This document shows, one piece after another, positions 8,180 to 16,207 of a stretch of 64,000 bases of DNA. Source of the stretch: Haladaptatus sp. DYF46 (GTDB taxonomy: Archaea; Halobacteriota; Halobacteria; Halobacteriales; Haladaptataceae). The first letter of the stretch is position 1, and each line of letters begins with the position of its first letter. The position numbers and the translations under genes are program-made. Where the stretch lies: positions 186,001 to 250,000 of the forward strand of contig NZ_JAJFAY010000005.1 of the NCBI RefSeq assembly GCF_021083305.1, given 5' to 3'. The notes below the pieces were generated by a model that did not search any database, had not been told where the DNA came from, and saw nothing but the letters and a program-made list of their open reading frames with translations.

Positions 8180-8862
8180 AGTGTTGTATAGAGCTCGGCT
8201 GTCGTTGCTACCCATTGGTGTGGGCTTTGTAAAGGAGTTTTGTTGTCTGTCGGGGAACGTGATGAAAAGCGGTCCTGTTTTCCCGCACTCCTGACCGCCC
8301 GTCGACCCACCGTTGGGGGTCCCTGTTGCCTGATCGGTGGTCAGTCGGACGGCGGAAACGATGTCCAATCCGGTGTGAAACGCCCCGTTTTCCGAGTGAA
8401 TTCCAACATCACGGACGACCATCGCAAGGCACCCGGACGGTCCGCTACTACCACACCACAGTTCCGGAGTAATTCGGCGGTACACTGCCGATAGACGCCT
8501 TCTACCCACATCCGATCTTGTCTTTCAGACGGTCTTACCAGTTCGATATCAGTGAAAGACCTTTTGCTGACCCATGAAAGGCGGTCGACGGGACAAACTG
8601 TCCACTTCACAACTCGTCACAAAGAATGGGTTATCGCGAGTTCGGTCGCTGGAGGCGTGAGGCCATTACATCCCGCCAAGTCCGGACTTCGATAACCTCG
8701 AAACTAGAGGTACTACGGCGATGAATCGGAAAACGATGACACCATCGAACGTTCGAGCCTGATAGAACGTACAGAATAGGAGCGAGACTATTAGAGTTTA
8801 GACTATAATAGTTTCGTCACTAATTTCGAAGCACATACATACCCCGTATTTCTATAGCACGT
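8180..8862. other. intergenic stretch between psmA and an ATPase gene
   Basis: No convincing gene. Short open frames on both strands (for example minus 8341-8610) show no family motif I recognise. An AT-rich stretch at about 8791-8812 is a possible promoter region for the ATPase gene starting at 8863. Confidence 0.5.
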
Positions 8863-10278
8863 ATGGAACGGTTCGTCAATCGCATTACGGAACTTGACCG
8901 ACTCGAAGCGCTGTACGATAGCGAGCAGGCGGAACTCGCAATCGTCTACGGGCGTCGACAAATCGGGAAAAGCGAACTCGTTCGCCAATCGGTTATCGAT
9001 CGAAACGACGTCGTCTACTATCAGGCTATCCAAGGAACTCCCACGGCCCAACTTTCCCGCTTCGTCGAAGCAGCAGCATCACCATTTCCCGGCATCACGT
9101 CCGTCAAAGAGGAATGGGAACCGCTCCTCACACACCTCGTTGAGCGAGACGCGATTATCGTTATCGACGAGTTCCCCTATCTCATCGAATCGGACGAGAG
9201 CCTCCCCTCTATCGTGCAACACCTGTGGGATACCGGCGTGGACGACAGTCAATCGACGCTCGTCCTTACGGGGTCAGCGATCGGAATGATCCACACGTAT
9301 CTGCTCGATGGCGGTGCACCGCTATATGGTCGTGTTTCCCAGACACCGAACGGTCGAATGGAACTCACACAGCTTCCCTTTCGGTCAGTTCAAGAGTTCG
9401 TTCCGGGATACAACCCGGAAGATCGCGTATTCGTGTACGGTGTTTTCGGTGGTACACCGCGCTATTTAGATCCGCTCGACGCATCACGATCGTTGGGAGA
9501 GAACATCACGCGACTATTGTGTGATCCGGACGGGTCACTTCACAACGAGCCAGAAACGGTGCTCCAAATGGAACTCGGTGAGGTGAACACGTATTTCTCG
9601 GTGTTGGAATCGATGGCGAGCGGAAATCGGAGCAGAAACGAAATCGCACAAGGGGCCGGAGTTGAGAGCACCAATACATCCTATTATTTCGACCGCTTGG
9701 AGACGCTTCAGATCATCGAGAAAAATCATCCAGCACTCGCTGACCCGACCCGAAGCAAACGAACACGATACAAAATCCGGGATCCCGTCTTTCGTTTTTA
9801 CTTTCGATATCTGTACGGCCGCGGCGGTCAGTATGAGCTCTATGGCGAAAATGCATACGAGGATCTCATCGAACCGGAGTTGCCGGACTTCGTGAGTGAG
9901 ACGTTTGAAGAGCTCTGTCACGACGCACTCCCTGAACTGTATCCCGAATGTACGTTCACACGAGTGCCGAGTCAGTGGTGGTACAAGGGACGTGAAATCG
10001 ATGTCGTCGCCCCGACTGACGCATCGAAACTCCTCGTCGGTGAAGTCAAGTTCACAAACACTCCACTCGGATATGATATCCTTAACACTCTCGAAGAGAC
10101 GGTGGAGTACATCGACTGGACACCGAAGACGGGCGGCGATCCGTCGTATGAATACGCGTTATTCAGCCGGTCGGGATTCAAGTCATCCGTAGAAGAAGCC
10201 GCCGCCGATCGTAGCGACCTTCGCCTTTTCGACCTTCGTGATGTTGTACGCACGCTTGAGACGGACGAAACGCGCTGA
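8863..10278 (+). CDS. archaeal-type AAA ATPase with C-terminal DUF234 domain
   Basis: 471 residues. The Walker A loop is GRRQIGKSE (Gly30-Lys36-Ser37) and Walker B is AIIVIDEFPYL (Asp102-Glu103), with a sensor-like LVLTGSAIG. This is the archaeal ATPase family of the STAND/AAA class. The middle has a winged-helix region (RNEIAQGAGVESTNTSYYF, about 260-280). The C-terminal part (about 370-470) contains GREIDVVAP (Glu378, Asp380) and LLVGEVKF (Glu394, Lys396), matching a PD-(D/E)xK nuclease-like core as in DUF234. These proteins are common on archaeal mobile DNA and their role is unknown. It stands alone, immediately before the 13-bp repeat clusters of the replicon module. Confidence 0.85.
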   Translation: MERFVNRITELDRLEALYDSEQAELAIVYGRRQIGKSELVRQSVIDRNDVVYYQAIQGTPTAQLSRFVEAAASPFPGITSVKEEWEPLLTHLVERDAIIVIDEFPYLIESDESLPSIVQHLWDTGVDDSQSTLVLTGSAIGMIHTYLLDGGAPLYGRVSQTPNGRMELTQLPFRSVQEFVPGYNPEDRVFVYGVFGGTPRYLDPLDASRSLGENITRLLCDPDGSLHNEPETVLQMELGEVNTYFSVLESMASGNRSRNEIAQGAGVESTNTSYYFDRLETLQIIEKNHPALADPTRSKRTRYKIRDPVFRFYFRYLYGRGGQYELYGENAYEDLIEPELPDFVSETFEELCHDALPELYPECTFTRVPSQWWYKGREIDVVAPTDASKLLVGEVKFTNTPLGYDILNTLEETVEYIDWTPKTGGDPSYEYALFSRSGFKSSVEEAAADRSDLRLFDLRDVVRTLETDETR

Positions 10279-10321
10279 ACACGGGCGGCCAATTGATCAC
10301 AATAGTAGTGAACAGTGTAGC

Positions 10322-10373
10322 ATTCACCGAGTACGTTCACTGAGAGCATTCACTAATTATGTTCAGTGATGAA
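10322..10373 (+). repeat. 13-bp iterons, cluster A (4 units)
   Basis: Four head-to-tail 13-mers: ATTCACCGAGTAC, GTTCACTGAGAGC, ATTCACTAATTAT, GTTCAGTGATGAA. All begin RTTCA. Likely a partition or control site of the downstream parA. Confidence 0.75.
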
Positions 10374-10433
10374 CACGCAGCTGTATGCTACATTTTTCAG
10401 ATATCGCTACCAAAGTGGACGCCATAGTGAGAG

Positions 10434-10485
10434 GTTCAGCCGAGGTGTTCACGAACTACATTCAGTACCTATGTTCAGTGGTTCC
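10434..10485 (+). repeat. 13-bp iterons, cluster B (4 units)
   Basis: Four contiguous 13-mers: GTTCAGCCGAGGT, GTTCACGAACTAC, ATTCAGTACCTAT, GTTCAGTGGTTCC. Same RTTCA head and exact 13-base period as cluster A. Confidence 0.75.
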
Positions 10486-10533
10486 AGTAGGTATGGCCTA
10501 CAAAAGCAACCAATGGATGAATCAACCATGTGT

Positions 10534-10585
10534 ATTCATTAGTTATGTTCAGCGATGATGTTCATCGAATCCATTCATCATATCC
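10534..10585 (+). repeat. 13-bp iterons, cluster C (4 units)
   Basis: ATTCATTAGTTAT, GTTCAGCGATGAT, GTTCATCGAATCC, ATTCATCATATCC, followed by a weaker fifth unit GTCCATTGAACAC (10586-10598). The cluster ends about 80-95 bases before the parA start. Confidence 0.75.
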
Positions 10586-10678
10586 GTCCATTGAACACAC
10601 CAATTACACCCACAAAAGAACACAAGACATGAATTCGTCTGACGAACTTTCAAGATGAATGGTTCTCCTGAAGAGAAT

Positions 10679-11554
10679 ATGTTAGCGTACTCAACGTACA
10701 GTGAGGCTGGCGGGGTGGGCAAGACCACAACCGCTGTGAACCTCGCGGTAGCGCACGCCCGCGCGGGTCTCAAACCGCTCGTGGTGCCACTCGACCCACA
10801 AGACGGTGATCTGTCCCGTCTCTTCGATGTCGACGAACATCGAACGGAGGCCGTCGATAATATCGTTCGGCATATGATCCGTCGTCCGAAAGGCGACTTC
10901 GATGACCTCATCAGGACGGTCGACGGCGTGGATATCATTCCAGAGCATAACATGCTCTCTGACCTCGCGGAGTACCTCCAGCGGGAGAAAGATCAAGCGG
11001 AGGCGATGGGAGAAGCGTTTGGAATGCACGCACAACTGCTCCGCGTCCTCCGTGAAGCAGGTGTCCCCGACGGGTACGATGTACTCATCTGTGATCCGCC
11101 AGCGACCGAAGGGCCACATCTCTACAACCCGATCCACGCGACGCGGTCGTTAGTTATTCCGGTCGAACCCACCGCGAAGGGTCGCGCAGCGGTCGAAGGG
11201 TTGGAATCACTCGTGACCGGCCTAGAGGACCAGTTGGACGTCGAAGTTGGCGTTCTCGGCGCACTGCCGATCGGGTTCAAAGACACGCGTGATCAGCGGG
11301 AAATCCTCGACGGAATCGAGTACCCGGTTCCGGAGATCATCGGGGAGCGTGCGTCTTTGATGGAAGGATGCTGGATGCAACAGTGTTCGGCGTTCACCTA
11401 CGTCCGTGAATACCGGGACCGTCGTCGCGACTACGAACTCGAAACGCTCGCACAGTTCGACAGGGTGGCCCGGTATCTCGAGAGCCAAGTCGGTCTCGAA
11501 GCACCGAACGCACCTGAGCCAGGCGATCTTGATCACGAGGTTGTGACCGTATGA
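10679..11554 (+). CDS. parA: ParA-family partition ATPase
   Basis: 291 residues, the haloarchaeal plasmid ParA/Soj type. The P-loop is EAGGVGKTTTAVNLA (residues 9-23); later motifs are VVPLDPQDGDLSRLF, VDIIPEHNMLSDLAEYLQ, YDVLICDPPATEGPHLYN (Walker B-like) and SLVIPVEPTAKG. ParA-type ATPases drive segregation of low-copy replicons with a DNA-binding partner. The Ala at the place of the usual signature lysine (KGGVGKT in most ParA/MinD proteins) is notable. I chose the ATG at 10679, which gives the usual short start MLAYSTYSE; another ATG is at 10655. Its stop overlaps the next ATG by four bases (ATGA), so the following small gene is probably co-translated. Three RTTCA iteron clusters lie upstream. 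Confidence 0.9.
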   Translation: MLAYSTYSEAGGVGKTTTAVNLAVAHARAGLKPLVVPLDPQDGDLSRLFDVDEHRTEAVDNIVRHMIRRPKGDFDDLIRTVDGVDIIPEHNMLSDLAEYLQREKDQAEAMGEAFGMHAQLLRVLREAGVPDGYDVLICDPPATEGPHLYNPIHATRSLVIPVEPTAKGRAAVEGLESLVTGLEDQLDVEVGVLGALPIGFKDTRDQREILDGIEYPVPEIIGERASLMEGCWMQQCSAFTYVREYRDRRRDYELETLAQFDRVARYLESQVGLEAPNAPEPGDLDHEVVTV

Positions 11555-11718
11555 CGGGAATGAAAGAAGGAGCGGGTGAAGATCCGTTCGCAGAAGACGC
11601 TAGTACAACCGATCCAACAGCTACCGAACGATCGGATTCGGACGGTATCGACGCCACCGACGATGAACCGGTTGCCAACGATGAACCGGTCACCAACGAT
11701 GAACCGACCGACTCCTAA
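11551..11718 (+). CDS. small acidic protein co-translated with ParA
   Basis: 55 residues, starting MTGMKEGAGEDPFAEDAST. The sequence is strongly acidic and ends in a three-fold DEPV/DEPT repeat (DDEPVANDEPVTNDEPTDS), so it is probably disordered. It overlaps the parA stop by four bases. It has no recognised family. Its position between parA and the next small gene suggests a link or tail for the partition machinery, but this is inference only. Confidence 0.6.
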   Translation: MTGMKEGAGEDPFAEDASTTDPTATERSDSDGIDATDDEPVANDEPVTNDEPTDS

Positions 11719-11754
11719 TCAACGACGACGGACACGGCCAGTTCACGACGGACC

Positions 11755-11997
11755 ATGCAAATTCCGTACAAGTTCCGCCGAGATGGGGTCCAAGACGGCC
11801 GCGATCGAGTACCACTATTCCTTCAAAAGGACACGAAAAGCGCTGAACGTGACGCGCTTCGAGAACTCGAAGACCGATTTGACGACGACGTTTCCCTGAC
11901 CGATCTTCGAGAAGCCCTGATGAAAGTCGGTCTCCAACATCTCGACGAGGCCGAGGGTCACCTGGAAGAATGGGGATACGGAATGACGTTCGACTGA
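11755..11997 (+). CDS. small protein of the parA operon, candidate partition partner
   Basis: 80 residues: MQIPYKFRRDGVQDGRDRV at the start, then PLFLQKDTKSAERDALREL, a helical charged middle, and LREALMKVGLQHLDEAEGH near the C-terminus. I recall similar proteins next to ParA on haloarchaeal replicons; no function is known to me. A basic head with two helices would suit a centromere-binding partner for the nearby iterons. It follows the acidic small gene by 36 bases on the same strand. Confidence 0.7.
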   Translation: MQIPYKFRRDGVQDGRDRVPLFLQKDTKSAERDALRELEDRFDDDVSLTDLREALMKVGLQHLDEAEGHLEEWGYGMTFD

Positions 11998-12077
11998 GTC
12001 GCGATTTTGCTACCGAGTTTATTTTTCCAACGTTCGGTTCCTCCGTCTGAAGCGAAACCTGACGATCGAGACCGGGA

Positions 12078-13455
12078 TCAGCGTCCCACCAGACCGACGA
12101 TCTGCTGGCGCATTTGAGTGTCGATCGGAATTTGGGAACACTGGTCGTCGAGTCCGATCGACTGAAGCAGAAGGCTCGCTTCGTCCAAAAGCGAAAGCTC
12201 TAGATACGTTCCTTCACGGTATCCGTCACTCGTCCGGGTCATGTCGATGATTTTCAACGTTTCATACTCACGGAGTTGGTCGGTGATACGCTTCTGACCC
12301 AGGACGTTCGTGCCGATTGACTCCGCGAATATACGGTAGACTTGACACATCTCGGTCGCCTTGAAATGGGATTGATTCGTGAATTCGTCCATGGCGGCAA
12401 GCGCCGCGATCGCGATCTTTGCCTGGGTTGGACAGCCCCGAATCAGATCTTGGACGCGTGTGACTTCGGCGTCATCGTTCGCAGCTCGGACGTGTTCTTC
12501 ACGGACCTGATCACCATCGGCGTCGCGAGCGACTTCACCAGCAAGTCGAAAGAGATCGAGCGCCCGCCGTGCATCCCCGTGTTCCTGTGCGGAAAATGCA
12601 GAGCACAGCGGGATCACGTCCTCCGAAAGGACGCCCTCGTGATAGGCATCACGGCGTCGGTACAGAATATCTCCAAGCTGGTTTGCGTCGTACGCTGGGA
12701 AAACGATCTCATCGGGAGCGAACGAACTCTCGACACGAGTGTCCAGTCGATCACCGTATTTGAGATCGTTGCTGATACCAACGACGGTGATGCTAGCGTC
12801 GACGTCGTTCTCCTCACCGGCTCGAGAAAGCTGCATGAGGAGCTTACTGTCGTCGGCCTCCTCCGGGGATGTTCCGGGCATCATCCGGCGGCGCAAGTCG
12901 ATCGATTTCGTCGAGGACGACAATGATCGCATCGTAGAGTTTGTCGATGACCGTCCACAAGCGGTCGTAGTACGCTCCCGTCGCGATTCCCGAGTGCGGA
13001 ATCGTAATGCCCGTTTTCTGCGGGTCGTTCAGACTTTTCGAGAGGTGAATGACCGTTTGAACTTCCGAACGGCGTTGTGCGCAGTCGATGATTGCTCGAC
13101 CGATCCGGGTGTCAGTCTCTGCACCGCGTTCTTCGACTTCTCGGCTCACATATCGAGTGACAAGCGTCTTTCCGGAACCGGACTTGCCGAGAAGGAGGGT
13201 TCCTTTCCCGGATCCTCCAGTTATCGTCGGTTTGAGTCGGCGGGCGACGGTCTCGATCTGGTCGTTTCGACCGACGATTTTGTCATGCTCGGGAATGTGG
13301 TCGATACGAAGTAAATCTTCGTTCGCGAAAATGGGATCGTCCTCGTCGAGCACGGAAAGAGGATCATCGCGAGCCTTAGAGCGAGAATGGGCAACAGCCC
13401 CATGCTCGGCAGCATAATCGCCGAGTGTTTTCACCTGTGCTGTGCCGGAATCCAT
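12078..13455 (-). pseudogene. orc: Orc1/Cdc6 replication initiator with one frameshift
   Basis: Two overlapping frames form one Orc1/Cdc6-type initiator. The N-terminal piece has PEHDKIVGRNDQIETVARR, Walker A LLLGKSGSGKTLVTRYV and Walker B IIVVLDEIDRLAPPD. It then runs to a stop at 12844. The C-terminal piece resumes as DDSKLLMQLSRAGEENDV, TVVGISNDLKYGDRLDTRV (sensor 1), GDARRALDLFRLAGEVA (sensor 2) and a winged-helix end. One extra base in the run of four G at 12865-12868 would explain the shift exactly: removing it gives a smooth NIPEEADDSKLL. The cause may be a true mutation or a homopolymer sequencing error. I prefer the ATG at 13455; the frame is open to 13575, but that would include the ORB-like repeat. 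Confidence 0.8.
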
Positions 13456-13477
13456 ACACCGGATTTCAAATGAATTC
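13456..13477 (-). repeat. ORB-like repeat, inverted copy
   Basis: The perfect 22-bp reverse complement of 13923-13944. It touches the preferred start codon of the orc gene, so initiator binding could also regulate the gene. Confidence 0.78.
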
Positions 13478-13567
13478 GGGTGCGATTCAGGCGGGTACAG
13501 GGACGGGGAGGGAACGGCGGAATAATCTGAACCCACGCTAGAAAGGCGATAGAAGCCCGGTAACTTC

Positions 13568-13589
13568 GGAATCATTTGAAATCCGGTGT
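13568..13589 (+). repeat. ORB-like repeat, middle copy
   Basis: Shares the 18-bp core TCATTTGAAATCCGGTGT; flanking bases differ from the outer copies. Confidence 0.75.
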
Positions 13590-13750
13590 CGATTGTGAAC
13601 TACGACGGAAAGGACGAGTGCCGACGATCGAAACACCGATTCAGCATTTGGTATATAAACGAGCTGCTTGTAGAAACCGCCCATTCCTCAGAGTGATTGT
13701 ACCTTTGGAAACCCGCTTTCTTGCGCTTCACTACTACTACTATCTTACCG

Positions 13751-13780
13751 TTATAGTAATATATATATATATATATATAT
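13751..13780. other. AT tract, likely DNA unwinding element
   Basis: Thirty bases with a single G (TTATAGTAAT, then alternating AT to the end), in a region otherwise of ordinary composition and between ORB-like repeats. Confidence 0.65.
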
Positions 13781-13922
13781 GATGACGCGAATAGAGGATT
13801 GTCCTCCAAACGAACTCGGTTTTTATAAATTCGTGGTCTATGACTGTTCTATCGCGTGATCTCTTTCTTCGAGGACCTCTTCCGTCCTCCTTCTTCTCCG
13901 AACCCTCCCTTCTCTTGGAACG

Positions 13923-13944
13923 GAATTCATTTGAAATCCGGTGT
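13923..13944 (+). repeat. ORB-like repeat, outer copy with G-string
   Basis: Core TCATTTGAAATCCGGTGT followed at once by GGGGGTG; perfect complement of the inverted copy at 13456-13477. Confidence 0.78.
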
Positions 13945-13970
13945 GGGGGTGTTTTCTCGAGATCGACCAT

Positions 13971-14003
13971 CGTCACCAAATCGTCACCAAACCGTCACCA
14001 AAT
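13971..14003 (+). repeat. three 11-bp tandem repeats
   Basis: CGTCACCAAAT, CGTCACCAAAC, CGTCACCAAAT, head to tail. The 11-base period keeps the units on one DNA face. Confidence 0.85.
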
Positions 14004-14104
14004 CTTACTAAATCGGCTGCCACCCGTTCGGATCCTTCTGCCGCAATCACGAGTAGACGCTGTCCGAGGGTTTACCTATCGTGTCCTCTAATTCGGTCGT
14101 ACGA

Positions 14105-14341
14105 ATGGGTCCAAATGAGAAATCGCCACTCACCCCACTTGCGCAAGAAGCGCTTGATGCACTCGCGAGCACGATCCCACCCGGTGGTGAACTCACCTAC
14201 GAGCAAGCCTACGCCGTTCTGGCTGAAAACGAAGATCTCGAGCGGCCCGCTGCCGAGGATATCATCGAACGACTGTACAACAAGGGCCATGTGTACGAAG
14301 TCGAAGGGAAACTTCGGCTCACTGATTACGGCTCTGAATAG
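14105..14341 (+). CDS. small winged-helix-like protein beside the origin
   Basis: 78 residues starting MGPNEKSPLTPLAQEALDAL. The predicted pattern is helix-helix-helix then a hairpin (EDIIERLYNKGHVYEVEGKLRLTD in pieces), typical of a small winged helix. It starts about 100 bases after the 11-bp repeats and could bind them or the 13-bp array downstream. No named family is recognised. A GTG at 14081 gives a longer alternative. Confidence 0.65.
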   Translation: MGPNEKSPLTPLAQEALDALASTIPPGGELTYEQAYAVLAENEDLERPAAEDIIERLYNKGHVYEVEGKLRLTDYGSE

Positions 14342-14433
14342 CGAAGGCTCCTCGTGACCGCGCACAAAGCGTTTTGTACACGGTGGAGGACGACGCGAAC
14401 GCACGTATGACGTTCTGGAATGAACAGAATGGC

Positions 14434-14524
14434 GTTCACTGGTTGTGTTCACTGGTTGTGTTCGCTGATTGCACACAACAGTTGTGCTCACTAGTTGCGT
14501 TCAACAGTTGTTCTCTCTAGTTGT
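14434..14524 (+). repeat. 13-bp iteron array, 7 units
   Basis: Seven contiguous 13-mers. The first two are identical (GTTCACTGGTTGT). Then come GTTCGCTGATTGC, ACACAACAGTTGT, GCTCACTAGTTGC, GTTCAACAGTTGT and TCTCTCTAGTTGT. Length and consensus match the RTTCA clusters before parA, so both ends of the replicon module carry one repeat family. The rest of the gap between 14342 and 14787 holds no gene. Confidence 0.78.
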
Positions 14525-14787
14525 GGTCGCCACTGTATTTGGTTCAGTCCGCCACCGTTTACAGATGCCATTCCCACCGACGGACACGTGTTGTCCGGGA
14601 GAGAGGGAGAAGGTTCGCTTCGAGGCAACACGGGTGCTCGCGACGATCGGTCAAGGTGGACGATGGAGTAGGCTTGAGACCGAGGTTTTGGATGCTCTAT
14701 GGATTACGATGCGGACAGAAATTGCCTTCCGATGTGACTCACATTGCAATAAAAGCGTTCATACATTTGGAGTCGAGACACTTTCGT

Positions 14788-15711
14788 ATGTCATCGTCAA
14801 CCTACGTTGTTGGCCATCAACAGCCGGATACGGATACGATCTGCTCTGCAGTTGCCTACGCGTGGCTGAAGCAGGCACAGGAAGCCGATGTGATTCCGGC
14901 GCGGGCCGGTGAGTTAAATCCGGAAACGCGGTTCGTCTTGGATCGCTGGGACGTAGAGAGTCCGTCTCTCATCGACGACGCAACCGGGGAACAGCTCATT
15001 CTCGTCGATCACAACGAGTACAGTCAGACGGTTCCCGGCGCGCAAGATGCGAAGATCGTCGAGGTCGTGGATCATCACCGAATCGGCGACGTGAAAACCG
15101 GTGATCCGATCTTCTTCCGGACGGAACCGGTCGGGTCCACCGCGACCATCCTGACACGACTGTACGATGATGCAGGCGAGACGATCGATACACAAACTGC
15201 CGGACTGCTCCTCAGCGGACTGCTGAGTGATACGGTGGTACTTCGCTCGCCGACGACGACCGACCGGGATCGAGTCGTCGCTGATCGACTGGCGGAGATC
15301 GCTGGTGTCGATACCGAGGAGTACGGCAAGGAGCTACTCCAACGAAAGAGCAAGATCGGCGAAAAAAGCCCTCGTGAGATGGTACTGAGCGATTTCAAGG
15401 AGTTCGAATTCGGATCCGATCGGGTTGGAATCGGACAGGTAGAAACGGTAGAGCCAGCGGTAGTCCTCGATCAACGTGACGACGTGCTCGCCGCGATGGA
15501 CGACGTGACCGCAGAGCGAGGGTACACCGCGTTCGTATTGCTCGTTACGGATCTCCTCGAAGAAGACACCACCGCACTGATCGCGGGCAGTGCTGTCGAT
15601 ACCGTAGAAGAAGGCCTCGATACGACGTTTACTGACCGCGAGGCGTTCTTACCGGGGGTTATGTCCCGAAAGAAGCAGGTCGTCCCGCCACTCGAAACCG
15701 TCTTCAAGTGA
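14788..15711 (+). CDS. ppaC: manganese-dependent inorganic pyrophosphatase (family II)
   Basis: 307 residues, hydrolysing pyrophosphate to phosphate in the cytoplasm. It has the DHH-family metal motifs: VVGHQQPDTDTICSAVAYA (His10, Asp14, Asp16), LVDHNEY (Asp74-His75) and EVVDHHRIGD (Asp95-His96-His97). The C-terminal DHHA2 domain ends with the SRKKQVVPPLE signature that binds pyrophosphate. Length matches the family. The ATG at 14788 gives the proper start MSSSTYVVGH; the open frame extends to 14521 through the iteron array and is not coding there. No operon partner. Confidence 0.93.
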   Translation: MSSSTYVVGHQQPDTDTICSAVAYAWLKQAQEADVIPARAGELNPETRFVLDRWDVESPSLIDDATGEQLILVDHNEYSQTVPGAQDAKIVEVVDHHRIGDVKTGDPIFFRTEPVGSTATILTRLYDDAGETIDTQTAGLLLSGLLSDTVVLRSPTTTDRDRVVADRLAEIAGVDTEEYGKELLQRKSKIGEKSPREMVLSDFKEFEFGSDRVGIGQVETVEPAVVLDQRDDVLAAMDDVTAERGYTAFVLLVTDLLEEDTTALIAGSAVDTVEEGLDTTFTDREAFLPGVMSRKKQVVPPLETVFK

Positions 15712-16207
15712 TTACACAGACGTCCCTCGAGTACGGCAGTACTTCCTCTCCTAGACGCGCCAGCGTGACCGAAAAATAATGCCCCCGTGTGGGCCGAGCA
15801 GAGAGATGCTGCGGGTTGGATGATAGGCGGGTAGCCGATGTGAACGCAGTTCACAGTTACCCTGTCGATCGATGATGTGCCTCTGACGTCACTTCGACAG
15901 GGTGGTGGCCGAGTTTCCTCGGGCCACCTCGACCAATGGACGTTCAGGAAAAAGACGTTCTGACCGATCTCTCAAAACCAAACTCCAACGGATATTTCTA
16001 CGGTGTTAACCGGTGTGAACCGCATAAACCGACCGACGTGGCCATCCAAGCAGTCTCACACTCCCGCCCGTTACGAAGAGTTCGAACACGCAAAGGCGCT
16101 GTTTCGCTCACGAGATATCCCTCTCACTGGCACAGTTGATCGGTTCGACGACTCCCAGTCATCCACGGTAAAAGAATGAAGGTGACGAAGTCGTATCGCT
16201 GAAAGCG
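15712..16207. other. gene-free gap with two inverted repeats
   Basis: No gene supported. A 10-bp inverted repeat ACCCTGTCGA/TCGACAGGGT (15859-15868 and 15894-15903) is followed by a GC-rich hairpin GGTGGCCGAG/CTCGGGCCACC (about 15904-15928, one bulge). Either could be part of a small RNA or terminator; the sequence alone does not decide. Confidence 0.4.

Larger units (their letters stand above)
13456..14003. other. putative replication origin
   Basis: Directly upstream of the Orc1/Cdc6 gene lie three copies of an 18-bp core TCATTTGAAATCCGGTGT: one inverted (13456-13477) and two direct (13568-13589, 13923-13944). The last is followed by GGGGGTG, like the G-string of haloarchaeal origin recognition boxes. 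A pure AT tract lies between the inverted and outer direct copies. Three 11-bp repeats follow. The arrangement of inverted ORB-like elements around an AT-rich unwinding region next to an orc gene is the known haloarchaeal origin plan. Confidence 0.75.

Noticed and set aside
10322..10598. CRISPR array
   Set aside because: Units are 13 bases with no spacers and only a short conserved head. No cas gene is present.
13576..13979. Short frames crossing the AT tract
   Set aside because: They encode runs of Tyr-Ile from the TATATA sequence and overlap the origin elements.
8863..14524. Prophage or integrated plasmid with att sites
   Set aside because: No integrase, tRNA gene or matching end repeats other than the iterons were seen.
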